A stretch of DNA of 64,000 bases, taken from the NCBI GenBank assembly GCA_039720395.1, contig CM077834.1, forward strand, positions 5,042,607-5,106,606, read 5' to 3'. This document shows positions 53,191 through 64,000 of this stretch, piece by piece. This DNA comes from Liquidambar formosana. Taxonomy: Eukaryota; Streptophyta; Magnoliopsida; Saxifragales; Altingiaceae. Both the position numbers and the translations under genes were made by a program. How positions within the stretch are numbered: the first letter of the stretch is position 1; every line of letters begins with the position of its first letter. The notes under the pieces are model-generated. The model was not told where the DNA came from. It was given only the letters and a program-made list of their open reading frames with translations, and made no database searches.

Positions 53191-53316
53191 TTAAGCTGCC
53201 ACAAGCTTCTTCCCTTCAAGGAATTGAGGACCGTTGATTATCTTGGAGAAATAAGGGAATTGGTCAATGAGGACCACTGATTATCTTGGAGAAACAATGG
53301 AACTGGTCAATCATTA
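53191..53316 (-). other. Coding-like fragment with 43-bp duplication
   Basis: The minus strand reads DQFPYFSKIINGPQFLEGKK then LVAA and a stop at 53191. A 43-bp tandem copy just upstream reads DQFHCFSKIISGPH and stops. The text looks like the C-terminus of a protein, but I do not recognise it and see no upstream exon. Confidence 0.25.
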
Positions 53317-53505
53317 AGTTCTGGCTCTCTTTGTTGTTCTGGGTTTGCAATGAGTTGAGTTGGTGGGGAGGTATCTGAGTTTGTGAAATCTGGCACTGAG
53401 TTTTGAGTCTGTGAGTTTGGTGAGTTCACCTGGTTTTAGGTATCTGTAGAAGACTTCATTTCTCTTCGCGGGTAATCTACAAAAGGACTGAATTCTCCAC
53501 TTCAA
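53314..53505 (-). CDS. Putative small basic protein (C-terminal part)
   Basis: Minus-strand reading frame with CRLPAKRNEVFYRYLKPGEL followed by TKLTDSKLSARFHKLRYLP and a TTKRART end (TAA at 53314). The FYRYLKPGxLxxLxDSKxSAR pattern feels like a family of small plant proteins of unknown function, but I cannot name it. No ATG stands before the KWRIQSF segment. The only upstream in-frame ATG lies beyond translated CT/TA microsatellite, so the start is doubtful. It may be a pseudogene or have a leader exon. Confidence 0.35.
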   Translation of the reverse strand: MKWRIQSFCRLPAKRNEVFYRYLKPGELTKLTDSKLSARFHKLRYLPTNSTHCKPRTTKRART

Positions 53506-53526
53506 AACAAGGGAAAATGTGTGTAA

Positions 53527-53592
<66 letters not shown>
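53527..53592. repeat. Compound (TA)n(GA)n(G)n microsatellite
   Basis: About 25 bp of TA, 38 bp of GA and a short G run, immediately 5' (on the minus strand) of the putative small gene. Confidence 0.9.
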
Positions 53593-53596
<4 letters not shown>

Positions 53597-53719
53597 TGGA
53601 GGGAGGGAGAGAGATGAGAAGGGTTTGGAAGGCAGGAAAGGGAGGGAGGGAAGAGAAGGGTAGAGAGAGAAGATTGTTTTTCGGACAGGGCAAGGCAAGA
53701 ATGCTTAGACATGATCATT

Positions 53720-54957
53720 CATGTGACCTTTCTCAGACATGTGACTTTCACAACCATTCCCAGAATTACATAAATTTTATTTGGACAGTTTCTCACCATT
53801 CAAAAACTAAGAAGTTCCTCAAATGGTGAGTCCTAATCCTATATATTAAACAAGCCATGTATGCTAAGAATAGTAGCTACACGTAATTTCACAGGCTTAA
53901 ATTTCCAAGTGCTAATGGATTTGCAATTTCGCTGATATGAGTAGTATATGTGGTAACTAAGGGTTTTTCCTTGATAGAAAACAATTTAGGATTCATTATC
54001 CAAAAAAAAAAAAAGGGGGGGGATCAAGCTTTCAGAAAATGCTTGAAAACCAAATTCAGACCCCTCAACTTAAAAAAGAGTGATTCCAAAACGACCACCT
54101 TCCTCTCTTAGCAGAAGTTTCTGCACATAAAGACAAGACTTGTTTCAAGATTGACTATGAGCTATATTCAGAGAACCTTTCTGTAGTAAACCAATCAAGT
54201 TGTACACACTCAATCTCTGCTCTTAGAAAAGGACAATCACCTTCAGTAAATTAATGCTTTTGACTTGAAATAGCTGTTTTAGCAGCATTTTTGAAGCAAT
54301 CCCTTCAAGAGCATGAGTTTGACTCCAGCCAAATACCCTGTATGATCTCTAACTACCATGACACCATTCCCACAAGGGGACTCTCCTTAAAGAGACTGCT
54401 CCAAAAACTTAACCTTTGAAGAGCTTTTGAAGAAAATTGAGCTACCCTTGTCTAGTAAAATCATCCCAATGAGAAGCTTTAACCGCATGGGATACCTGAT
54501 GCACCACGAAGCCTCCGGATTTGGTTAAATACTAAGGAAGTAACTAGATATTGGCCATTTGGTATATTGAGCCACTTATCTCAATGGCATGGAGATAACT
54601 TCAACTTCAGTTCAGAGTTTAGGAATCACATAATCGCAACAATGGTCAACAGTTACCTCAACTAGAAAATTGATAACAAAAAAATTTGGGTGTGTAAAGA
54701 ACTGGTTTGAATCATGATTACAAAATGACAATGATAATTGACAATACAAACTATTGAAGATGGAGCACAAACCGCCAAAATGCTAAGCAGTATGATATCT
54801 TTTTGTTCTATATCTACGTTGTGGTTCTCAGTGTGGGAAACTCACCCATGGTTACAATTTTTGAAAAAAACATACGGAACTAATCATAAAAGTCTCACCA
54901 GAAAGTTAATGGGAAAGCAAACCACATTAGTATGAAAAAGGAGAGCCAAAGTTCAAG
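53720..54957. other. Intergenic DNA
   Basis: Unique-looking AT-rich DNA with an A-then-G run at 54002-54022. The last part is probably 3' UTR of the ATP synthase gamma gene. No other gene is seen. Confidence 0.5.
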
Positions 54958-56088
54958 CTATGTAAGTGCCTCAGCTCCAGCAACAATCTCCAAAATCTCA
55001 CTAGTGATCTTCGCCTGCCGTTCCCGATTGTAAGCAACTGAAAGGGTCTTCCCCAACTCCGCCGCATTATCTGTAGCATTACTCATGGCACTCATCCTCG
55101 CCGCAAGCTCACTTGCCAATGACTCCTGCAATGCCCGCAAAATCTGACTGTTCAGGTAGAGAGGCATCAAAGCATCAACAATCTGAACAGGGTCTTGCTC
55201 AAATTGCAAATTAGGCAAGAACTCTGCCGTCTCTCTCCTCACACTATCCCTCTCCACAGTCAATTTCCCTTCCTTAGTTGTGAGCCTAAAATACTCATCT
55301 TCCTCAACATCAACACAATTCCCATTCCCATCGCAAACCGCCCCTTTAGATGACAAAGGGAGCAATGTATGAATCACGGGATCAGACTTAACAAAGGACA
55401 CAAACTTAGTGTAGAAAAGCTCAACCTTATCAACCTCTTCACTCACAAATAGCGAAAAAACATCATCAGCTATCGCCTGAGCTTCTTTCGCAGTGGGAAA
55501 ATTCCCTCCTTTGATAAACCTTTCCACCGGAACAAAAGGCCGGCGACGAAAATACGAATTACCCTTTTTGCCAACACTGATCACAGTGTAATCCAAGCCA
55601 AGATCCTTCAATTCAGCGATTCGGGTCTCAGCCTTTTTGATGATTGCATTGTTGAAACCACCACAAAGGCCGCGGTCGCCCGTGACAACAAGAAGGGCGA
55701 CCTTCTTCACAGGTCTAACATTTGTTAAAGGAACATCTACATCTTCTAACTGCAGCTGTTCATTGATGCTATACAGAACTTCCACTAAAGTTTCGGCAAA
55801 TGGTCGGCTATTGATGACTGCTTCTTGGGCTCTTCGGACCTTTGCGGCCGCGACGAGCTTCATCGCTTCGGTGATTTTGTGGGTGTTCTTTACGGTGTCG
55901 ATTCGCCCTCTCAGTTCACGAAGACCACATTGAATTGAATTGGATGATGAAGATTGGGATTGAGTACTTGGGAGTGATGTATGGCGAAAAAGACGAACTG
56001 GGTTTAGCTGAAACCGAAAGGATAGTGAAGAAGTGTCTGAAATTGAAGGTTTTGAGGATACCCTCATAGTTAAATTGGAACAGGACAT
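54958..56088 (-). CDS. ATPC1: Chloroplast ATP synthase gamma subunit
   Basis: The gamma subunit is the rotating shaft of CF1 and couples proton flow to ATP synthesis on the thylakoid. The gene is one uninterrupted exon of 376 residues. Residues 1 to about 50 are Ser-rich without acidic residues, a typical plastid transit peptide. The mature part starts near CGLRELRGRIDTVKNTHKIT. The redox loop is present with both regulatory cysteines (AVCDGNGNCVDVEEDEYF), so thioredoxin control is expected. The C-terminus ends ITSEILEIVAGAEALT and carries the conserved YLNSQILRALQESLASELAA helix. The length equals that of the ATPC1 group. A TATA-like CATATATAG lies about 65 bp upstream of the ATG. Confidence 0.97.
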   Translation of the reverse strand: MSCSNLTMRVSSKPSISDTSSLSFRFQLNPVRLFRHTSLPSTQSQSSSSNSIQCGLRELRGRIDTVKNTHKITEAMKLVAAAKVRRAQEAVINSRPFAETLVEVLYSINEQLQLEDVDVPLTNVRPVKKVALLVVTGDRGLCGGFNNAIIKKAETRIAELKDLGLDYTVISVGKKGNSYFRRRPFVPVERFIKGGNFPTAKEAQAIADDVFSLFVSEEVDKVELFYTKFVSFVKSDPVIHTLLPLSSKGAVCDGNGNCVDVEEDEYFRLTTKEGKLTVERDSVRRETAEFLPNLQFEQDPVQIVDALMPLYLNSQILRALQESLASELAARMSAMSNATDNAAELGKTLSVAYNRERQAKITSEILEIVAGAEALT

Positions 56089-57060
56089 AGTTTCTGATTG
56101 GTTTCTCTAGGGTTTTGCAAAGATCAATGTAGGGGGCTGTGATTATACATCTATATATGGTGAGTTAATCAGTATATGTATAAATGTATGTGTGTGTTAG
56201 AGGAATGAGAAGAAAAGTTAGTTTCTTAGGTGTTTTGGATCTCTGCAAATGAGAAGCGGAGGTGGAGGTGTGAAGAGGGTTTTAGCTCTGGTGTTGCGTG
56301 AGGAAATTTTGACCTTTGTGGAGTGAGGGTTTGAGAGAGATTTGAGGTGGTTTTGATAGGTTTACCATGAATAGACTGTCGACGACTGGTGCTGGCTGGC
56401 TGTGCAGTCTCCGGTTATCTTCATTCTTTGTCCGTACGGGCCGGTCGGAGGATAACGGAGAGGGAGATACTCTCGAACACAGCTACCAACTACTACTAAT
56501 GTTCTTCGCGGCTAATAAAAAATGCTACCAACGATTTGGTTATGCTCTGTTTGGTTGTTCTCGTAGAGTAGCATTTTTCACCTTTTCAATATGGGTACAT
56601 GATTTTCTAAACCTTGAGTCAGAACCATTGGCAGAGTGAAAAAATACCATAGACTAATTTTCAATTTTAAAAATTGGACTAGAAACCCTTCTGATAAACC
56701 CTAAGCCTGTTTTAACTCTCACAACCCATATGAATTAGGTTTAGTCCTTCACTAACTACTCCTTTGTCATTTGCCAAAAACAAATCAACATGAAGTTAGT
56801 TTCAAATTTTGTTACATGTAACTATGTAAGCATCTTTTATGAATGAGCTCAAAACTTCATACAATAGAAGAATCCTTAGCACAGAGGCCCTTGGTATAGT
56901 AAAACGAATAAACATAGAACTTCTTGTCAATAGTGAAAGCACACACATATCTACAAGTTACACAATCCTCCCGAAGTTCCTAAAAGTCTAAAACTTCCTT
57001 ATACACAGGATATTTGATATTTGATTTTAGGTACATAATACGATTATTTATAGACTTACA
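56089..57060. other. Intergenic: ATP synthase gamma promoter and flank
   Basis: The first 300 bp hold the ATPC1 leader and promoter. The plus-strand ORF at 56367-56639 has no family signature. The rest is AT-rich. Confidence 0.5.
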
Positions 57061-57861
57061 CTTTTTTTTCTTTTTTTCTTTTTTTGGTATGAGAAAATAT
57101 GTCAACAACAACATGAACTAGATTTACGAATGGCATCTTCCTAAAAAATATCTAAAATTTCACTCAAAAAATTAGAATCCCAAATCTGATTATCTTTAAT
57201 TATGTGACCAAAATTAACTAAGAAATCAACAGCTTGATTTCCTTCTCTATAAACATGATTTATTCTAACTTCCATATTACACTCTAAAATAATCTTCATA
57301 CAATCATTTAAAATACTATAAATCTTCTAAAGGCAACTTTGTGACTTACTGATACTATTAATGACAATACTAGCATCCCCTTCTAAATAAATTCTTTTAA
57401 TTCATTTTCCTTGTGCAATAATAAAACCATTTCGAAGTGCAGTCGCTTCCATTTTAGGCATTGTTGTATCATCATCAAACCAAACGAATTGAATGATAAC
57501 AAGCTGACCATAACTATCTTTGATAATAGAACCAACTGCTCCTTTTTTATTTTTAATTGAACCATCAAAGTTCAATTTAAACTACCCTTCATATGGAGGA
57601 ATCAAAGGAATAAATTTTATACTTCTTTTTCTTTTGCACCCTATTTATAAAGCTATTAGATTGAAGATTAGCATTATCCAAAGCAAAGTCAGAAAAAAGA
57701 TTTGTTGCTCTTTCAATAACTAAAAATTTATTAAAATGATCGTTTCTAAAAATAACATTATTTCTAGCACACCAAATTTGCCAAAGTAAGTTTGTTATTC
57801 TTTCCATTGTCTTACTCAGATTTTTCTCATTCTTACTAAATTTTTTTTGAATAGTTTCCAT
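57061..57861 (-). mobile_element. LINE 3' fragment with RNase H (RVT_3-like) domain
   Basis: Read on the minus strand: LLWQIWCARNNVIFRN linker, then FKLNFDGSIKNKKGAVGSII, PKMEATALRNGF, YLEGDASIVINS and YREGNQAVDFLVN, i.e. the D, E, D and histidine-region blocks of the LINE-type RNase H domain. A few stops interrupt it. It ends in an A-rich tail at 57061-57087. The reverse transcriptase itself is absent, so the copy is 5'-truncated. Confidence 0.8.
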
Positions 57862-59086
57862 TCAATCGACTATGTTATTTACATCCTCATTAGGAATAAG
57901 ACAAGTTCCTTCCACAGTACTCTAAACATTTATAATATATTTACCGTAAATACACTATATCTACTGCATATATCACTCAATAACGGGTTCAAGGACATAC
58001 TCTAAGTGGAAGAGACTCGAGGATCTTTGTCGGTTGTTGTTACAAGCCTCGCATAGCCGCTGTTTGAATGGTCGTTCCTCTACTATGAATTTGACCTCCA
58101 TGTATGCTCCTCAACATCGTGAAAGCCGTAGGGATCACTACTGGAGTCATCCTACATAATCCACGCTACCAAATCCACTAGGCAACAATGGTAATCCTAG
58201 AGAGAGAATACTAGAGAGAGAAACTACTGGAGGTTGCTGTGTGTGTTGTAGTCTCCATCACAAAGAAAGACTCTCCATATATATGTGCTCTTATTTTAAG
58301 TCCAAACCCTAGCAAGACTTTATTTTCAAGTACAATCAGGAAATCTTATGTAAATAGGACACATAACCACTTGGGTCCAGTACCCACACGTGGGCGCACC
58401 ATAGGTTTGAGTCACAACCCAATAACCCATATATTAACATCTACAATTCATAAATATATAATTTTGATCTTCAGCATCTTTGCTTAAAACCTTTTAAATA
58501 ATCTACTTCATGAGAACCCAACTCAACTTTCATTCCTATGATATAAAGTTGAGTACGAGGAATAAAAGGAAAAATGCTCTTTTTCTTTTTGAAGGGTTTT
58601 ATTTATTTATTTTGACAGTTGATAGAATTTATTCTTACCCCCTAACCCTCCACAATATTAACAAATAAGTATCAATACTTATTCATAAATTTAAATTCGA
58701 AATCACTTACTCCACAAATGAAAAGAATACCATTAAACTATTATGCCATTAACTTATTAAAAGTTTAAACTTTTTTTTTTTCATTTTTCTTTCATTTCCC
58801 ATCAAATTTCCAAGTTCGAAAGTATGGGTTAAATTGGATTGAAATCTTTTCCTGAACCGAACCGGAGAAAATGACTCCTTCCGGTCGAACCGATAAATCC
58901 AAACAAAACCCAGGTTTCATTACAAAGCCTCCAAACGACGGTATACAGACATACAGTGAACAGAACGCATCATTTCCCACTTCCACAACACAAGCACTGA
59001 GTTTGATGCATTTGCCTCTCTTTTCGAACGCTAGGTAGTGTTCCACGACGCCAGTGATGATAATCACAAATACATATACATAAGAA
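57862..59086. other. Intergenic DNA up to the NDUFAF2-like gene
   Basis: It contains one SINE relic (58605-58755) and CT/GA-rich bits near 58200. The last 150 bp are leader and promoter of the next gene. No other gene is supported. Confidence 0.45.
58605..58755 (-). mobile_element. tRNA-derived SINE, family B copy 2
   Basis: On the minus strand GGCATAATAGTTTAATGG holds an A-box match (TAGTTTAATGG), followed by AGTAAGTGATTTCGAATTT and an A/T-rich end. It aligns along its length with 45769-45917. The target duplication is not clear. Confidence 0.55.
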
Positions 59087-62000
59087 ATGTCGAAGCTGTT
59101 GTCAAGGATTGCTGGGTTCTTCTCCAATCGAACGTTTGTGGGTATAGACAAAGCGGGCAATCGGTATTTTACCAGAAAAGAAGAGATCGATGGTATCAGT
59201 AAGTGGGTCTCAATCCTCTCGTTCTCTATAGTCTATACTCTATACCGATATATGTATGTATGTTAATGTTATCGAAGTTTAGGTTCTGGGTATTGGATAA
59301 TTGAGTGTATTACTGGTTTTAATTCATGGGTCGTACATAAATTGGATCAATTGGTACATGTATGTACTTTCTTGTGATCTATATGTGTATTTGCCAGCTG
59401 GGTTGTTCTTATTTTTGCATTTTGATATGTATTTTTTTTATTTATTTTTGTTGGGTTCAGCTCTGTTTGGTTTCTCAGAAAATGCAGGAAAGGGAATAGA
59501 TGTTGAAACATTAAAACTTCATCACCTTGCCCATAAACAGGGTCCAAGTAAACAACCATCCTCCACCCCCTTCTTTTCCCTTCTTTACTATATTTATTAA
59601 CCAAAATAACACAAAGATTGGCATTGAATCCTTACTTTTTGCTTTAGTCATGGATGAATTGAATACACATATTTAAGAAGACGTCTCATGGGTGTATGTT
59701 ATTTGCTACACGTTATATTATTAATTGATGAAACTAGAGTAGAAGTGAAACCCAAGTTAGAATTAGGAGAGACACCCAAGAAGCTACAGGTTTAAAGTTT
59801 GTTAGAATTAAAACGGAATATATTATTCAGGTTCCCTTATTTTTAGCCTTCATTTTGACTACCATTTATTTAAAACTATATTATTTGGGTTCTGAATGTA
59901 TTATTCTTACTTGAGTGCTTGTTAGAAGATTATAATGAGCAAGTTTATTGAGATTTTTTATAGTTATTTTGTACGACTGAATATTTATACATGCATGGTG
60001 CTTGAATTTGTATTGTCATGATGACTCTCCATATTAATTGATTTGTGGACATCGTTCAAACTGAAGTATTGCCGATATTTGCACAAGTCTACATAGTATT
60101 GTTCTACTAAATATTGGAATATTTGATGTTGATTTGAGTTGGAAAACCATGAAACCATTTATTTATAGATCTAGGTATTGAAATCCTACACCGTTGCTCC
60201 CTGAGACCCTGAGGAACTAGTTGAGTGTGAAGTGAAACAATTTTAAGGTGATCAATAATGGAGTGCATGTGATATAGAATGAAAGAATTCTAGCTGTACT
60301 TGTAATTTTTACATTATTTTTCATTACATGCACCACTATAAATCCATCTTATGCTCTTATCATTCTTGATATGCTAGTGAAAGAGAAAAGATGGGTGATC
60401 TTTAAAGGGGAGGAGGATCCAACCTCTGTTCCGGGTAAGCTTGTGAGTCATGCTCAAATTCCTTTCAGCTCCAATTTCTTGGGTGACATGCCGGCATATG
60501 TTATAACATTAACATTTTGAAATACAAAGAAGAATTCTCCCTTTTGATAAGTTTTGTTATTTGGTTGTTGTATGATTTGTTTTTAAAACTAAAACATATT
60601 TGATAGGTTCTTACCAAAATTTGTCAAGTAAATAGAAATATCAGGTAGAAGTGTAGAACTAATTGAGAAAATATCTTCTGCATATATCTGTATTGATACT
60701 TTATTGTTTTTTTATACTTTGACCATTGTAGTTGAATGGATATGTTGGCTGAATGGGCAACGTAAAAAAGCTCCAACACCAGAGGTATGCTAGAAACTAT
60801 TTTTCCTTGCATTCAACATCCAATCCCCTACCAAAAAAATAGATAAATAAATAAACCTTAATGAAGCTAATACATTGTTGTGATGCAGTTTATATAGTTT
60901 GTTACCATTTTAATAGATTTATGTTTTTTTAAGTTGCTTTATTTAGACAGGACATACTTTGGTCTGTTTTGTGTAGTATGCTCTCTCTCTCTCTCGTTGT
61001 TGTAGATCAAAAACTCTATTGTTTTGCTTGTAGTTGTAGTCCCAAAATTGTGTTTTCTGATTATCAGAAATTACCTCTTGTTGAGAATATAAGCAATTCT
61101 TCCTTTTTCCTATCGGCATAGTTAATTTTTTTAGTTCTATATTTCTGACTTGATTTGTTTTAAGATCATATTTATAAGTGACTTCAAGCTCACTTCTAGA
61201 TGGGTTTGCGAAAACTGAATAACAACCAATCTGCTTGTACTGATAACTGCTATCCTGAATGCTAATAATCAATCTCTTTTTCAATTGTCTACCAAAAAAC
61301 TCCTTTCAAAAGTTGTCGCATCGAAATCTGTCTACAAGTTGACTGAAATTATTATTCCGGTCCATGCATTTTCTTTCCTCTGAGAGACTGGTATATGGAC
61401 GACATGCAATATTGAATATTCTACCATATGTTCTTAATCTCATACCTACCTCAATAAGGTTGGATTGACATACCTTGATATTTTGGCCATGAAGAGTCGA
61501 AGGATGAGTTGATTGCACTGCTAATTTTTAGTTGTCAAGTTTTGGCATCATTCAGACTAAAGGTTATTTATTTATTTTGAAGAATGGAGCTTTTTTTACT
61601 TTCTATCATTATATGAAATTATATGAGTTATATTCAGGTTATGAATCAATTTGTTAACCAGTTTATGCATTCTGATTAACTGACTTGGTGAGATAAGTTT
61701 GAAAAATAATTGATTTTTGTTGAACCCTGTTGCAACATGGCTGACGTTGCTTATCTTTTATTTTCTCTGATCCTGGTAGAGAAATTTTGTCATGTTATTT
61801 GACAATGCTTTGATTCTTTCTTCAGGAAATGATTGAGCTAGAGGCAAGGCGTGAACGTGTTAGACTTAATGTTGCTCGTATGTGTTATTATTACTATGCT
61901 TTAAATATAATATTTTCGTTTTGTTGCTTGATTGCTTCTACTATCTTTGGCTAATGATCCCTATTGACCATTCTGTAAACTTATGTATCTGGTACAAATT

Positions 62001-62276
62001 AATAGAATAAATTTTTCAGCAAAAATCATCCTAAAATGGTGACTCCCATAATTGCAATGTTGTAAAAAGGGTTTTTTAGTGTGAAATTTCCATCATGACC
62101 TTTGAAATTGGACTGCTTTATCACTATTTTTCAGCTTTATAAAGACCTTAACCAACGTTATTTTTATTTCACAAAGTTCTCAAGAAGGAAGAAGAGGAAA
62201 GAAGAGCCAAAGAAGGCAGTTTTCGCAAAGGCATGAGTTCTGGTCAGCTGTTCTGTCTCCCCCCCCCCCCCCCCCC

Positions 62277-62312
<36 letters not shown>

Positions 62313-63333
62313 TCACTGCATTATATGTATGAAACCAAAATTCTTACTCTTTTTTATAGGTAAAGTTGGAGGTCCAGACTTGAAAAGTTTCATTCGGCAA
62401 TTTCCAGCTGGTTCAGAAGGTATGATATTCTTTCATAAAAACTGCATAATTTGAGGATTGTCTTTCAAGTATATTGAAGTATGTCACGGCGTGTATAAAG
62501 TCACTAAAGGTTAAATATAAATTCAAGACACCAATGATTATTCTCTTTCATTCCATCGACACAGGGATTTTGGTTACAGTTATAATCTCATCCTGAAATG
62601 GATAGATTTCCACCATGGTGTAGGCTTTCGAGTTCACAGATATGCAATGTGGTTCACCATTGAGAACAATGTTACTGCTGTAGCCAATTGCCCACGTGAA
62701 CTTTTGCCTAATAATTAGAAAAGGGAAATGTTAACAAACACCTAGTCAGCATTTGGTTTGAGTGAGTGGAATGGAGATGGAGATGGAGATGGAGATGGAA
62801 TGGGAATGGGAATGGGAATAAAAATGAGAATGGTCATTCCATTCCACTGTTTGGTAAGGGGTGGGAATGGAATGGAAAAGATTAGGTGAGACCTACTTTT
62901 TATGATTTCATTCCTTAAAGGGAGGGAATAGCCATTCCTCTTGGTTTGGGGAGGAATGGTTATTCCCTCCAAGGAGGGAATAGACCTCCACAAAGGCATG
63001 ACCATTCCATTCTTTAAGGCTACCAAACTACCACCTTTTTTTTGGCTAATGGAATCACCATTCCCTTCCTCATTCACTCATAACAAATGTGGCCTTACAT
63101 CATACAATGTCTGGGTTGGTATCACCCTGTTTGCTAGAGTTGCGTATAAATGGAGGATCATTTTTCGAACTGGCTATGACCTTTTTTTCCTTTTTTTCAG
63201 AAATTGTTTTCTTGCAGTAGAATATACCTTATGATCTCATCTTGATAATGTTTTCATTTTGGTCTTTATTCTCAAAGGTGATAAACTCGAGGAAGCATCT
63301 GATACAACAGATGGCGTGAGGTGGGTCAGCTAA
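59087..63333 (+). CDS. Mitochondrial complex I assembly factor, NDUFAF2 (B17.2-like) family
   Basis: Members help assemble NADH:ubiquinone oxidoreductase and resemble its 17.2-kDa subunit. Seven exons: 59087-59198, 60378-60434, 60732-60784, 61826-61877, 62177-62230, 62360-62419 and 63278-63333 (TAA), giving 147 residues. The core reads FVGIDKAGNRYFTRKEEIDG, KEKRWVIFKGEEDPTSVP and VEWICWLNGQRKKAPTPEEM, followed by a charged ELEARRERVRLN/KKEEEERRAKEG helix. The intron after 62230 begins GC (AAAG|GCATGA) and ends TATAG, a GC-AG intron required by phase. The last exon could instead splice at 63320 (AG|GTGGGT) and continue beyond the window, so the final four residues are uncertain. Confidence 0.88.
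62258..62311 (+). repeat. Composite poly(C)-poly(T) run
   Basis: About 20 C followed by T, C and about 30 T, inside the GC-AG intron, 28 nt after the donor and 50 nt before the acceptor. Confidence 0.85.
62749..63095. mobile_element. Probable MITE with GGAATGG-rich ends
   Basis: GCATTTGGTTTGAGTGAGTG at the left is mirrored at the right by text that reads ACATTTGTTATGAGTGAATG on the minus strand. The inside is made of GGAATGG/CCATTCC words that also pair across the element. No target duplication was found. It lies in the last intron of the NDUFAF2-like gene. Confidence 0.5.
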
Positions 63334-64000
63334 AATTTCAGCTTATATGAACAAATTCTGCTAAAAACTACCTCTGCTGTGGGGATGTAGCATTAAGGGT
63401 TGTTGCAGTGTTACTGTATGATAAGAAGCCAAGTATTTTATTCTCTCCATATGATTTAACCATTTTCTCACTCAACTAAAAATGCTAGGGTGGATTTCCA
63501 TTTTCTATACTCCACTGCTCAAGTGGGTGCTGCATTTTTACCCGTTTAGTGCTTTTGTATAGGTGGGAATTGGGTGTTTTCTTTCTCTCAATTTTCTATT
63601 AATTGGGTAAAAGGTGGAAGGAGAGCTAGTGAGGAGTCCCACTCCTTGCCTTCCTACTATTGAACTCTAAATGTAGTGTGTAACGGTAGTGAATGAGTCT
63701 TGATTTGGATTGAGGGTTTAATTGACCTGCCACTTGGGCTGCATTTAATCTGTGAAGCTTTCTGGTGTGTAATGTTTACTTTTACTTAAAAAGATAGTGA
63801 GTAACTCATCTTGTCATCTAATAAAATTACTCAAGCTTCTGTATGATGTCCAATCTTGCTAGTGGGTTCCTTTTTCCTTCTCGATCTCTCTCTCTCTGAT
63901 GTTTTAACTTGTAATTCATGAATAAAAATGCATACAAATGAAGTCTTTATATTTCGATGGTTCTATTTGTGTAAACTGTACCTGACATCTTACATTATAT
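63334..64000. other. Right end of window
   Basis: 3' UTR of the NDUFAF2-like gene, or a further intron. No coding exon is recognised. Confidence 0.4.

Noticed and set aside
53314..53718. 134-codon minus-strand ORF as a whole
   Set aside because: The N-terminal half is translated CT and TA microsatellite. Only the last 64 codons look protein-like.
53985..54022. Another LINE tail micro-insertion (CATTATCC-poly(A)-poly(G))
   Set aside because: No matching target duplication on the two sides, unlike the three accepted cases.
56367..56639. 90-codon plus-strand ORF in the ATP synthase gamma upstream region
   Set aside because: No family signature; antisense to promoter DNA of a well-defined gene.

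Overview
The window is nuclear DNA of a flowering plant, most likely a eudicot. Genes are split by short GT-AG exons and long AT-rich introns. The encoded proteins are plant-type: aconitase, augmin subunit 4, a calcium-dependent protein kinase, an S40/DUF584 protein and chloroplast ATP synthase gamma. Space between genes is full of small transposon relics and simple repeats. The species cannot be named from the sequence.

Layout, left to right. 1-3917 (+): C-terminal half of aconitase, its 5' end outside the window. 6421-12696 (-): a six-exon leucine-rich-repeat (RNI-like) gene. 15420-22388 (+): the thirteen-exon augmin subunit AUG4/HAUS4, divergent from the LRR gene. 23.8-31.05 kb (+): translation initiation factor eIF1 (SUI1), with a second promoter-like sequence 6 kb upstream and a non-autonomous Helitron between the two. 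31.5-31.9 kb (-): hAT transposase relic. 32476-35547 (-): C-terminal part of a subgroup II calcium-dependent protein kinase. Its N-lobe is missing next to a 100-N gap (35947-36046), and it carries a 1-bp frameshift. 36.0-43.4 kb: a 1.7-kb sequence present twice. It flanks a geranyl(geranyl) diphosphate synthase small-subunit pseudogene that was split by an ORF1-only LINE with a target-site duplication. 43840-44403 (-): an S40 senescence-regulator-like gene. 44.4-54.9 kb: mostly accessory DNA with foldback MITEs, SINEs and a hAT-like element that contains a nested Helitron. 54958-56088 (-): intronless chloroplast ATP synthase gamma subunit. 57.1-57.9 kb (-): LINE RNase H fragment. 59087-63333 (+): a complex I assembly factor, NDUFAF2-like.

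The genes are unrelated housekeeping, signalling and organelle genes; nothing suggests a cluster or shared pathway. The most unusual signals are in the repeats. Three target-site-duplicated insertions consist of little more than a retroposon 3' tail (18-47 bp). (CT)n tracts start within 20 nt of the 5' splice site in four introns. A foldback MITE family has 9-bp duplications. The region just right of the assembly gap shows a single-base-deletion bias that suggests unpolished sequence.

Exon limits were set by hand from splice consensus, reading phase and remembered family conservation. No search or alignment program was run.
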